The position numbers and the translations under genes are program-made. 64,000 bases of DNA from Lactifluus volemus (lineage: Eukaryota; Basidiomycota; Agaricomycetes; Russulales; Russulaceae). Shown one piece after another: positions 33,085-43,330 of this stretch; position 1 is the first letter of the stretch; the number at the start of each line of letters is the position of its first letter. The stretch covers positions 1-64,000 of the forward strand of contig WTXI01000163.1 of the NCBI GenBank assembly GCA_022376515.1, read 5' to 3'. The notes under the pieces were generated by a model, which ran no database searches, was not told the origin of the DNA, and was given only the letters and a program-made list of their open reading frames with translations.

Positions 33085-35337
33085 TCATAACGACTCTCTC
33101 TCGACCATGGTAGACTCGGATCGAGTGTGACCAGACTTAAAAACCTTCGTCCACTCGCCATCAAGGTCGACCGCGCGGTGTCGATGATGAAAGCCTCGTG
33201 CCACGTCTTGCACGGGGTCATATGCTGTCATAACCTCGGCACGGTCAACGAACCGGTTCTTCAAATCATCTGGTGCGTCCGACACATCCAGGCCGCGACA
33301 GATCACGTTCATGATCGCGTTAAGCTCGATTTTGTGTAGCACGTCAGAGCCGGCCTCCATCTGCGACAACAACGGGAGGGCGTGGGACAACAAGTTGGCA
33401 GCCACCGCGAGCTGCAGGTGGTCCTTCTTCGGAGTGAGATATACCCGCATGTCGACGGCGGGGGGATTCAGTTGACGCTGGAGGAGTGAGGATGCCTCGG
33501 ATTCGGGACAGTGCCACCGCTCATTGCACCACATCGCGGCGATTATTGCCTGAACACAATGGGCATGAAACGCGATGAGAGGGCTCAAATCCGTGACAGA
33601 GTTCACTGCATTTGTCCATGCCTCAAGTGAGACTGGTGCCCATGAGTTGTTTGTTATCTCGATCCACTGGTCCAAAATCGCATCACAGTGACGTTTGGCA
33701 GTCTCTGGGAAACACCAGATAGCTCCGAGGCAGGCGGCACGACGTTGTTTTCTTATCTGCTCTGGCAGAAGATTACTTGAGCATGTCGTGAGTAATTCGT
33801 GCGTGACCTTATTGATAGATTTGTGCATCTTCTTTCCGAGACCTTTTGAATATTGGCTGGTCGAGTCTTTGAAAGCGCCCGGGAGTGCATTGAGGAACTC
33901 CTCTTCCAGCTCGTGGTCTCCATCAAGGGAAATTAGCGTCCAACGCAGCGCGCGCGCGTCCCTTTTCCAATCGAGACCGAACGCCGTCTTCTCGAGCGCT
34001 CGGCGCATACCCAGAGAAATGTTTATCCGGCGTTCTCGCATAACGTCGCCCTTACGATGGATCCAATCCTTGACTAGGGGTGCAGATGCCCTTACGAACC
34101 AGAGGAACGACGAAAGCGGGGTTTGATATGGCGAATTGGGATAGTATAATGGCATGATGCTAAGCACCACATATAATGCAAGCCCGATAATGACCAGCGC
34201 AAGCAAGCAATGGGCGACGACGCGATTGATGGGGTAGAAGAAATCAACCAACCCGACGTAGAAAACAAGAAACGACGCATGCAGGAATGCGGGAAGCATT
34301 TCGACCGCTGCCCCGAGACCAAATTTCTCCACGCCCTCGTGAAAGAATGCGCGAATCCGCGCACGATTCGGAGGTGCATATGGCCGAACCGCAGCTTGCA
34401 CATATCTGCGGGTCCATTGCTGCATGAGAGTTGCCCATAGCGCGGACACTGTGCTCAGGGCGAGGCTGACGAACCACAGCACGTTCACGCGCACAGCAGA
34501 CGCAGTGGGTGTGAAGGAAGATTGATCTGGAATACTGGCAATCAACGGCGTCGACAGGGTTGTTCCGTTGGAGTTCGCAGCCAACTGCTGGGAGATTTGG
34601 TTAAGGAGGAGATTGGTGGTGTCGGTTGGACTGCGTTGTAAGAGTGGGAAGCTGAGAATAGTAATAAAGGCAGCCACCGTTGCGGAGAAAAGACCGGCCT
34701 GACCAGAGTCTGTTCTTGAGTACGATCTCGGCGACTCTACTTTGAAAGAAATCGACTCACGAATACTAGCACCCCATTTGTATTCTCGGACCAGGTCTCT
34801 GAATGCTCCTTGTCAATCTTCTCTGCTTGATTGAGATAAAGTCCCCAGATCTTGGCAGACGGGTTGCCGTAGGAGGAGGTTTGAAAGGAAGAGGATGTAT
34901 CTCTTCGAGGCCGTTCATTCATGCGCGACCGATTGTTCCTCGAAGCTCGCGCACCAGGGATCGCGTCATCAACATCTTGGGTGAGTGGTGAGTGGACACA
35001 TAGAGAAAGGTACAGTCTAATCCGGCTACGCACCAGGTGAGGCACCCTCTTCAACGTCTGAGTCGTCATCGTCAGTATGCGTATACTGTGGAGGGCTGGT
35101 ACCACGGGGAATCGAGGATGCATCGAGGGCCCAAGTGGCTGGACGTGAAGCGCGTGAAGAGCCACGACGGGGAATTGGAGATCCATCGACGGCCAATGTG
35201 ATCGAACGTGAAGGCACCGCTATTCAGGATGGGGATGAGAACTGGCCCTCAGCAGACTAGTAAAAGACTTCTGTACCACGATGAAAAGATGTTCGAGGGC
35301 CGTGTTCAAGGTCGTCCTGAATTCGTTCTTTACTCAT
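33085..35337 (-). CDS. DUF6535 multi-pass membrane protein B
   Basis: Four exons (35337-35277, 35219-35034, 34975-34761, 34698-33085) give 691 aa. It is clearly a paralog of protein A: first exon of identical length (61 nt), introns at equivalent places and near-equal intron sizes (57-62 bp). It has the same DUF6535 core (GLYLNQAEKIDKEHSETW; NTNGVLVFAGLFSATVAAFI), the same membrane segments and the conserved LGAIWCFPETAKRHCDAI block. The tail after VDLDGEWTKV is about 15 residues longer. The hydrophilic N-terminus is expanded with acidic DDDDSDVEEG. It is expected to be a membrane protein; its role is unknown. Confidence 0.88.
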
Positions 35338-37004
35338 AACGGTGGGTGATGGGATGATGGGAAGAAAGTTGAGTAAAATAAGCGCGAATTGGTTGTTATA
35401 CTGTACAAATCACGGCGCCAATTAACCTGGCGCGTGCGGACCTCAAGGTTTGGAAGGAGCGTGGCCGAACCTCATTGATACTTTCACTGGCAGATGCCGT
35501 GATGCGAGGGGTCAGATATCCGGTCGAAGGAAGAGGGCCTGGCCCCGACAGTCGCAATGTGAGGAGAGACCTTTATCGTAATCCGTCTTCATATGGATAA
35601 ACACGGTACTAATGGAAGCTTCCGATACGTAAAGTGATCGATCGGAATCATGACGGAGGGCGCCACTCGGAGTCGAGTCGGAGATTCAGATATTCAGATA
35701 TTACCATTCAAGGCCATCCACTATCTCTATATGGAGCGGTAGAAAGCGCTCCGCATTTACCACTAATGTACCCTCTGGAAATACTGTATAACTTATCTTG
35801 GCTGCCCATGCATGAACAGCTTTGAACGTACTGTACGCACATATACAAAGATGCTTCTCAGTATGTAGCCCACCGAGATCGCCGTTCTTCTCTCACGAAT
35901 TGTTTCTTTCTTTTGCCCTCGGCGGTGGCACTTAGACAGTGACGCTGATCGGCTGTAGAACGGGCCTGAGGTGACCCCACAACTAATGCTGCTGGCAGTG
36001 GGATACGGCGTCATGGATGGCAGAAATCTCCACGGTAAAAGACATGACGAACGGTAACCACCAGTGCTATTTCTGTTGCATTGGTTGCCAGTGACTCGGT
36101 CAGATGCTCTGTGACATCATATTTTACTGTCCCACCGCCTTATGACAGCGCCCTTCAACCGGAGTACCCTAATTGCATGTGTTCGGATTTGGTCTTATTA
36201 GCGTCAGAAATTGTTTGACGGTGGGCAGACAATGTGACACAGAAAAAGTCGGTGAGATAGCATAGGGCCCGCGGTTGAATATTACGTTGAATGTCATGTC
36301 CACGGTGCCAACTTTGTTTGCGGATCAAAAGCTCCCAAAGTGGCCTCAAATTTGTGGCCAGTCAAGGCCACCGCATATGTTTTTTATATACGGTTCGTTA
36401 TCGTCACAAAAAAGCGCGGTTTCGCGGACGGATGGCCGACAAAGGAAAGATTGCACGTGAGTCATGACGTAATCTTCATACGTAAACGGGTGTGATTACG
36501 CCCTTGCAAGATAGGTAATTGCAAGCAAGGTAATTTACGTCCAACTCGAGGCAATTGTCAAAATCAAAATGGAAGTTCAAACGTCCAAAGGCCGAAGAAC
36601 GGTCCGTCTTACTGGATGGTGTACGTAGGCCCGTGTGCACACTGCACAGGGCCGCGGGTGAGTTCGGACAAAGGGTGCAGGGGAAATGAAAGGGGAACGA
36701 CGAAGCTCCATACAGTACAAGCATTGAGGTCAAATTCCAATGCCAGTAAGGTCTCAGATTACTCGCACACCAACTAGCACGAGAACTGAGGGAGGCTAAA
36801 TACTGTTGGTAGAATGTACCTCGTAGCATACTTTAAAGTGTAGCTAAGGTCACGGTATAATTAAACACAAAGAATAAGCATCAAATCGAAAGGAGAAACC
36901 ATCGGAAATGATGATGCTTGAAAATCAATTGGGTGAGTCATGGTGGCGTTGTGGGGGTTGCAGCCAGGAATGAACAGAACGAGGCAGAAAACGAGGTAAG
37001 GTAT
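35338..37004. other. intergenic with gene debris
   Basis: No intact gene. The portion next to 35337 is the protein B promoter, with AATTGGCGCC on the minus strand near 35415. A likely degraded MsrB fragment lies at about 35920-36035. The rest shows nothing recognisable. Confidence 0.5.
35920..36035 (-). pseudogene. degraded fragment resembling the 3' part of MsrB
   Basis: Short blocks match 39175-39420 in the same order: CCCTCGGC, TGACGCT..T.GGCTG, GAGGTGACCCC and GGGATAC.GCG. The spacing is contracted and the frame is lost. The match rests on short blocks, so an alignment would be needed to be sure. Confidence 0.35.
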
Positions 37005-37413
37005 CTTCTAAGATGCGACGATCGATAGAGGCTCTCGTTCACGGCTTCCTTCTCCATCAGCATGTCCTTCCTTAACATCTCCACTTACCGAAGGGCATAA
37101 GAGACACCATAGGGAGACTTGACGCTCCTGAGACGACAGTTAGTGCGGGAATAAATGCGAATCATCGCTTTGGAAGCTTTCCGGGCGAACGACTTCAGAA
37201 TTTTGTCAAGTGGTAGGTAATGTTTCCTTCAAGAATAGCTTCCTCTTAGAATGCTTCAGGCATATAAAGGGCCGCTATTATTTCTATGCGCCGTTTGAGA
37301 TGCTTGAAAGGGCAATGAAGTGCATCTTTATACAGGTATAGCTCATTCCTCCTGTGTTCCTTCGTGCGTGATCCCCTTTTGAGGACTGGTGGTTGAGTCC
37401 TGAGCTCTACCTA
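37005..37413 (+). pseudogene. 5' fragment of a phospholipase D gene
   Basis: The sequence parallels the first three exons and first two introns of the phospholipase D gene at 61688-58123. Shared landmarks are AAGATGCGA.GATCGATA upstream, ATGTCCTTCCT at 37062, CTTACCGAAGGGCATAA, TTTTGTCAAGTGGTAGGTAA at the first donor, and GACTGGTGGTTGAGTCCTGA near the end. Because the introns are retained, the copy arose by DNA duplication, not through RNA. The frame stops almost at once (TAA after the GGGCA block), and the copy breaks off inside the third exon where an NLR relic begins. Confidence 0.85.
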
Positions 37414-38840
37414 AGGAACTTGCCTCGCAGTCGAACGAGGTTGGTGCGGTATTGTTCAACATTTTAATCAACTAGACCGACGATATTTTTCAAAGCCCGT
37501 TAGTTTATGATGAACGGCCACCGAGAAACGTCAAGACGACGTATCAACATACACATCCTCTGCATATGATCTGATAAACCTCGTACATTCGGAGACACAC
37601 TCGAGCATCTCCTCGAGGATTATTGCTTGCCTAGACTCCGGGTTGAGGCTTCTCAGAGCGTCAGCCCCCTCTGCAAATTCGAATGCCTCGCGTATCGCCT
37701 CAAGTAGTGTTTCGACATTGTCATCACGTTGAACCTGCTGTATCAGAGTCCGGCCACAATTTGAGAAAGAACGTGAGTACTCCAAGAAGGCAAGCAGACG
37801 CACCTCGGGGATCTTTGAGAGTAGACTCCATGCTAGACTTGCATAGGGGTTCAGCTGAAGAGCGGAAGGTTACTCAGCGAACTTCACTGGATGGGCAATT
37901 AGACATACTGCTGCAATTGGACAGACAGTATCCATCACCCTCTTGATTATATGAATGACAAATTTCCATTTTTGAATTGTATTGATAGTATCGATAGCTT
38001 CCTCGGCGCAACGAAGAGCAGTATGTGACACCTCTATCTGGCTGTGCGCCACTGGTTGCACAAGAGTGTTGCTCGCAACAGGTAGGTGATCGTCTCATCT
38101 AATGGAGATACAAGAGTGGTTGTTCCGGGCTGTATGGTTTCAACGTTCGCTTTAACAGTAGGGCGCTCAGAACGTTCAGCAACAGCGTTGTCTAGATCGG
38201 CCGTAGTAGTCAGATTCAGGGTGTTCGCTGCGCCGGTCAGAGAGGAATTCACGTTCGTTAACATGGTAATAGTTAGGGAGAGTGTGACCGGCTCCGTTGG
38301 ATTTATAACATCACCGGCACTGCTAAAAACGATTTCAAGTTCTACAAGTAAGATGATCAGCCAGGGGTATGTAAGGAATTGTAAGAACGAGACGAACCGC
38401 GTCGAGGTTCACAAGCTATCTCCTGCCTTCCAACAAGGATGTCTGTCCGCATAGCCCTCTTTGTGTAAAGAGATATTGTGATACGAGGGAGTGGTTGTAA
38501 AGCACTGCATGGGGACTCAGTTATATGGAGGAACAAAAGTACGAGATGAGATTTCTCACAATGTGTCGACGTTCTCGTTCCATTCCACACGTTGGGACGC
38601 ACCCTGCACAGATCGAGGCGCCATGTTCTCTCCCCGATGGTTACAGTAGCATAGAATCGACCTTGTTTCCGAAGGAGGCTCTTGGGACGGGAAAGGTTGT
38701 GCACTGGCGAGGGGAGCGGTTTAATTCTCATCAGCGGGATGATAAAGATACGCACCGGTGACCTGAAATGGGTGAAACCTCGAGTCATCGGAAACTGGAC
38801 TACGACTACCATTGATAGCGGGAGACATAGGCGGAAGTGT
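37414..38840 (-). pseudogene. NLR-5: 5' relic of a C2-NACHT-WD40 gene
   Basis: Read on the minus strand it follows the NLR exon order: a first exon with ATG (MSPAINGSRSPV..FQVT), the C2-like exon (HNLSRPKSLLRKQGRFYATV), the YTKR..TDILVG C2 exon, the helical exons, and the start of the GQVDGEIEQYR exon. It ends at about 37414, before the NACHT domain. A one-base loss after GERTW shifts the C2 frame and stops are present. The block ends exactly where the phospholipase D fragment ends, tail to tail. That is the same relative order and orientation as NLR-4 and the intact phospholipase D gene, but inverted. Confidence 0.85.
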
Positions 38841-39070
38841 TAGATAAGATAAGACGTGCTTTACACCTCGGGCTCGGCATAGAGTCACACAGTCTTCATG
38901 TTCATCGAAAGGGGAACGAAGGCGTCCCATGGGGCGGATATTATACAAACTACAAGGGGGACCTCATCGTGCTGGCAAACGCGCACGGCGTCTGGTTCGA
39001 AATCGAACTCCAAAACAACGCCTATGTAGCCAAAGGCGTAGCCCGAAACGCCCCACCCAAATCACCGTAG
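38841..39070 (+). pseudogene. orphan coding fragment, unknown
   Basis: An open stretch ending at the stop before 39071 reads GGYYTNYKGDLIVLANAHGV, then WFEIELQNNAYVAKGVARN. No in-frame ATG is visible, so this may be the last exon or a scrap of a lost gene. The family was not recognised. Confidence 0.2.
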
Positions 39071-39159
39071 AAGAACAATATCAGTCACTCTTTCCCCCCA
39101 TAATCTACCAAACCGACTCTTCTCAATATGCGACCTAGCAAGCTGGGCCGCGCCTGACG

Positions 39160-39838
39160 TCAGGAGTTGTTGCTTTGATTGTCCTCGGCCGCGAAATATA
39201 GTGAGATCGAGTTCACACAATGACGCTCATTGGCTGCACAACGGACCCCATCAGCGTCTCACCAACGAGAATAAATGATGGAGGATCACTTGGGGTTTTG
39301 TGTCCCTCTCCCTTGAACACATGGCCGAGGTGACCCCCACAAGCAGTACAGGTGATCTCCGTGCGGACCATACCGAGCGAACGGTCCTCGTGACGGGATA
39401 CAGCGCCAGGAATGGCTGGAAGAAGCTAAATCAACTGCATAAGACAGTGAGAAGGATGCTCACCATCAAAAAAGGCTGGCCAGCCGCAGCCACTATCATA
39501 CTTGGTGTTACTCTTGTAAAGCGGTGTGTCGCAAGCTGCGCAGGTGTAAATCCCAGCTGCATTGTAATGCTCGTATTCTCCCGTCCCGGGAGGCTCAGTA
39601 CCCTTCATTCGGAGCACCCTGAACTGCACGCATGTATATAAGACGGAGCCGATAAGGATGAGTAGACTCGGATTGGAGGTACCTGCTCTGGGGAGAGGAT
39701 TGCCCGCCATTCTTCGTTGGACTTGACCTTGTTAATACCAGACATTGTCCGAATAGCAAATAACTTGGAGTGGGATGGTGCGATAAAGACAAGATGACGA
39801 CGAAGAAAGTATTTGTAAGATGCGCAGTTGAACATCAT
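39160..39838 (-). CDS. msrB: peptide methionine-(R)-S-oxide reductase (MsrB)
   Basis: Four exons (39838-39683, 39623-39464, 39415-39290, 39233-39160) splice in phase to 171 aa. The enzyme reduces methionine-R-sulfoxide in proteins. Both zinc CxxC pairs are present ([13 protein letters not shown] and [13 protein letters not shown]), as are GCGWPAFFD and the catalytic cysteine in [10 protein letters not shown] short final intron must be removed to reach that cysteine; unspliced, the protein would lose it. The first ATG adds about 31 residues rich in Phe, Arg and Ser that could be a mitochondrial presequence; the ATG at 39745 would give a cytosolic form. It is divergent from the Rrn5-like gene. 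Confidence 0.92.
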
Positions 39839-40002
39839 GTGCAGCTTGAATAAGCTTCAATTCTGTGCCTGTTACTCAACAACCCATTGCTCATACAACT
39901 AAGTTCACTGGCGGATTGGATGTATCTAGTCAGGGTGCGTTCATTTCCTTATTTTATACCTATTGTATCTGGATCAACCATGACCCTCAAGAAGCCTTCA
40001 AA
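39839..40002. promoter_or_regulatory. shared divergent promoter of MsrB and the Rrn5-like gene
   Basis: Only 164 bp separate the two start codons, which point away from each other, so both promoters and leaders must fit here. Confidence 0.5.
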
Positions 40003-42336
40003 ATGGCAGATACAACTGGCTCGGATGAGGAGCGGAGTCCCCCCCTAACAGCAGCACCCGAAATTGATATGACATATTTCACTTCCCACCTTCCCACTCA
40101 CATCGCTACCACGCACCACCACCTCACCGGCGCCCCTGAGTCACCCGAACCACCGTACTCCCCATCGTTCTTTCCACCAACAGGCTACTGGACCTCCGCC
40201 GAGAAAGCACTCTTCTTTCATGCACTGAGCACCTACTCTCGTCTCCGCCCAGACCTCATCGCTGCCAGCATCGGTACCAAGTCCACAGCCGATGTCGTGG
40301 TTTACCTCGCCCGATTACGCGAAGGTGCCAGCAGTACCAACAACGGAGGAATGATGATCGCGCGCGAGCAGTACCCGGCTGCATACGAAGTCTCTCCTGC
40401 GCTCGTAGCATTTGAAGATGCGCAAGCGAGGCTTATCAGCATTGCGGAGCCAGCGCTAACAGAGGCGAAGAGCGAAGCTGCGCGTGCGGAGGTTGCATGT
40501 GCCATGCGGAACGGGATGCGCGCGCGGAGGGGCGAGGGCCAAGTGGATCAGAAGCGTGACCGGGAGCGCCAGCGAGAGCGCAAGGAGGCGTTTGAGCGGT
40601 GGCTTGCGGAGCGTGAGGTTGAGTGGCGTAAGGAGGACGTGTTGGAGCGGTTGGATGCCGCTCTGCTGATGGTTATGGATCGGGTGCTACGTTTGGATGA
40701 GGAGACGAGGGAGGGGCAGGAGGAGGGGAAATCCGCCGCTAAGTCATCATCAGCAACTCATCGTCCTCGCGCATCTTCCTACGCTGGAGAGTCGGATATT
40801 TCATCCCCAACCCATTCTCCTCATGACGCCAATGACGACCACGTGGGGCACGATGACCCTGGCCCTAACCTAATTGACCTCTCCCCCGCATCGCGCAGGC
40901 GTACCTACAAGCGGCTCTATATGCGACGTAAGCGCGCCGAGGCAACTGGCGGCATTGCCCAGCTTGACCATGCCCGTCTCAAGCCAGGACGCAAGGCAAG
41001 CACGTCGGGCAACAAGTCCAACCGTCTCGAACACGAGAACAGCGGTGACGAGCGAAATTTGAAACGGCAGAAGCTACAGAAACAGCATGCGCCTGGCGAG
41101 ACGCGCCCGTACAAGGTCCAACACGAGCTTGAGCAGCTCGGGATAGACGCCGAGTACCTGGGGGAGAATGGCCTGGGGTTATTCCATTTGAGTGCGCTAG
41201 GCCGCCTCATGCAGTGCGTCCCGTCCCGATACATCTACGCTTCCTGGCGCTGATAAATGATGCTCGGTGTCTTTTGTATCTGTTCACGCGGATGTAGCCT
41301 GTACCCCCGCCTAGACGCGTCGCAACCTGCAGGCGTCACAGAGTCCATCGCGACAGGGACGATTCAAGCACTGCACACCCTTGTCGTACAATTCACGCGT
41401 GACATCGTCCGGCGTGCCATCGTGCTTCGTGAACTCGACTTTTCCCTGCGTGGACACACTAAAGTGTGGCGCCTTGGTGAGCGGTCCATCCGCTCACCAC
41501 ATGTACACCGTGCGTTGGAGCTTCGTGGAAGCGCATTGATGAGCAAGCGTGATCATTTTGGGGCGCTGTTGGAGCAGTTCTCGGAAGGCGAGGCGAGCTC
41601 TGAAGAGGACACTGACGACGACGTACCACTGGCAGTCACTGTGCCCTTGCGGATGATGAAGGCTAAGGCCGTCCCCAGTACGGAGGACGGAGATGGCGAC
41701 AGTGATGGTGGTAGCGGAGGCGAGCAGCAACAGCAACGACACGCCGGAATTGGTAGGGACGAGCAACTGCGCGTGGATGCCGCACTACGCTGGTCCCATA
41801 CCCATCGCGCAATGTATACTCCGTTTGTGTACGCCCCCGACATGATCGCGCCGGCCCACCCATTTGGAGTTTATGCACCCGGCACGACGCCCGAGACTCT
41901 GGCACCCTTGACAAGCTCGCGTACCCCAGCAGATGAGGACACCAGATACGAAGACGACGACGACGAGGATTTCATGCCCTCGGAGACGGACGAGGAGGCA
42001 TTAGAGATGGACTTGTCCGCTGAGGCCCGACTCGAGGTGGCTGATGCGCGCGCAGCTGCGGAGTACGAGGCTTGCGTGTGGCGTGAGCTACGGGGCAGCC
42101 ACGACGGCGACGGCATGGGCGCGCGTCTGCGGAGACGGAAAAGGCGGCGTGCGGATGCAGAGGCGGCAGTGGATGATGACCATCACTCGGTGCGTTCGGC
42201 GCGTAAGCGCAAGAAAGTTGCGCTCGGGGGAGACGAGACGAGACCAGCAGATATGGACAATAGTCCAGATGGTGTCAGGGTGAAGAGCGCAGCAGTGATT
42301 GAAAGCTCTGATTCGGACGGCGAGTATTTGGGTTGA
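40003..42336 (+). CDS. Rrn5-like SANT/histone-fold nuclear protein
   Basis: Two exons (40003-41213, 41298-42336; intron GTGCGT..TGTAG) encode 749 aa. A SANT/Myb-like domain sits at residues 61-106 (GYWTSAEKALFFHALSTYSR..). A charged helical stretch follows, then the block LEQLGIDAEYLGENGLGLFH..LGRLMHLYPRLD. Next comes a histone-fold-like helix (GTIQALHTLVVQFTRDIVRR). The C-terminal third is acidic and ends with a basic RLRRRKRRR signal. SANT plus histone fold matches Rrn5 of the RNA polymerase I upstream activating factor; the assignment is by motif order, not overall similarity. I chose the ATG at 40003 because the upstream open frame lacks an ATG. A 5'-truncated duplicate lies at 48775-50781. 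Confidence 0.65.
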
Positions 42337-43330
42337 GCTTTGTTATATTGTGTATAGGTTTCATTAATAGTATCATTCATACATTGGCATGCTCGTTCTT
42401 TGATTTCGATAGGGCGGCCGCCTGGAGGAGAACGTGGTCTGGATACGCTACTAGTAGGCGGTTTCCCGCCTGCATCGAGCGACTCAAGTCGATCATATCG
42501 AGCCATCGTTTATTAGAGTACGTCACGGTGTGCCATACACATACACAACAGAATCGCGCACAAGACTCGTTATTTGACACGGGCCTAGTCCTTTGCGATC
42601 AGGGCGCCGTAACACCATCCCCTCCCTCTATCATGAGTCACTTTCCTGGCTGAAGACAATTGACAATACTCGTAGACGTGAAGACCGTCATTATGAAAAC
42701 ATCCAGTCATCCATGTATCCGCGTCAATCTGGGCCTGAAAGTCGAGGTAACATCCCCTAGCCCGATATCCCGCTCGAGTTGCGAGAGCGATTGTGTGTCT
42801 CGCCGGCCATGGGGAGGAAGACAGATATCATCTGAGGATGTCACAGTGGTCGAATTGAATGACTAGAACTGATACTATGTACATTAGACCAGCCCATCAT
42901 CATGACAACGATGAGAGGGGAGGAAGAGACAGGCCCTCACAGCATGTCTTGCCCGGCAATCACTCAAAAGTCGATACGATTCACATCGCTAGAAGAACAA
43001 GCTGGATGGTCCAAAGTAGACATCTGTAAGGAACAACGGGTGCCAGGTGGCACGACGCCACAGTGCGCCCGCTCTTCATTGGCGCTTGTTTCACTCAAGG
43101 TTTCATTCTCCCTCGTTCTCACCTGTATTCCTGTCTACGAAACATCCATCGATAGCTACGATTAATCTCTCCCAAGAACACACTCAGATGATCCCGAATT
43201 TGTATGCTATCGTCTCTCACCCGATGTTCCCTGACGTTAACCATTAAGCATTACTACGTCTCAGACCTCAAACCTCCGCAATAGGGTAAAACCAGTCACC
43301 TCCATTCCATTACAATATTTTCCCACATAA
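42337..43330. other. intergenic between Rrn5-like gene and NLR-3
   Basis: No gene seen. The right third is the conserved NLR promoter block; the remainder is shared with unit 2 at 50780-51782. Confidence 0.6.
43030..43320 (+). promoter_or_regulatory. conserved promoter block of NLR-3
   Basis: Contains GTGCGCCCGCTCTTCATTGG, CAGATGATCCCGAATT and GTTAACCATTAAGCATTACT, shared with NLR-4 and in large part with NLR-2. Confidence 0.6.
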
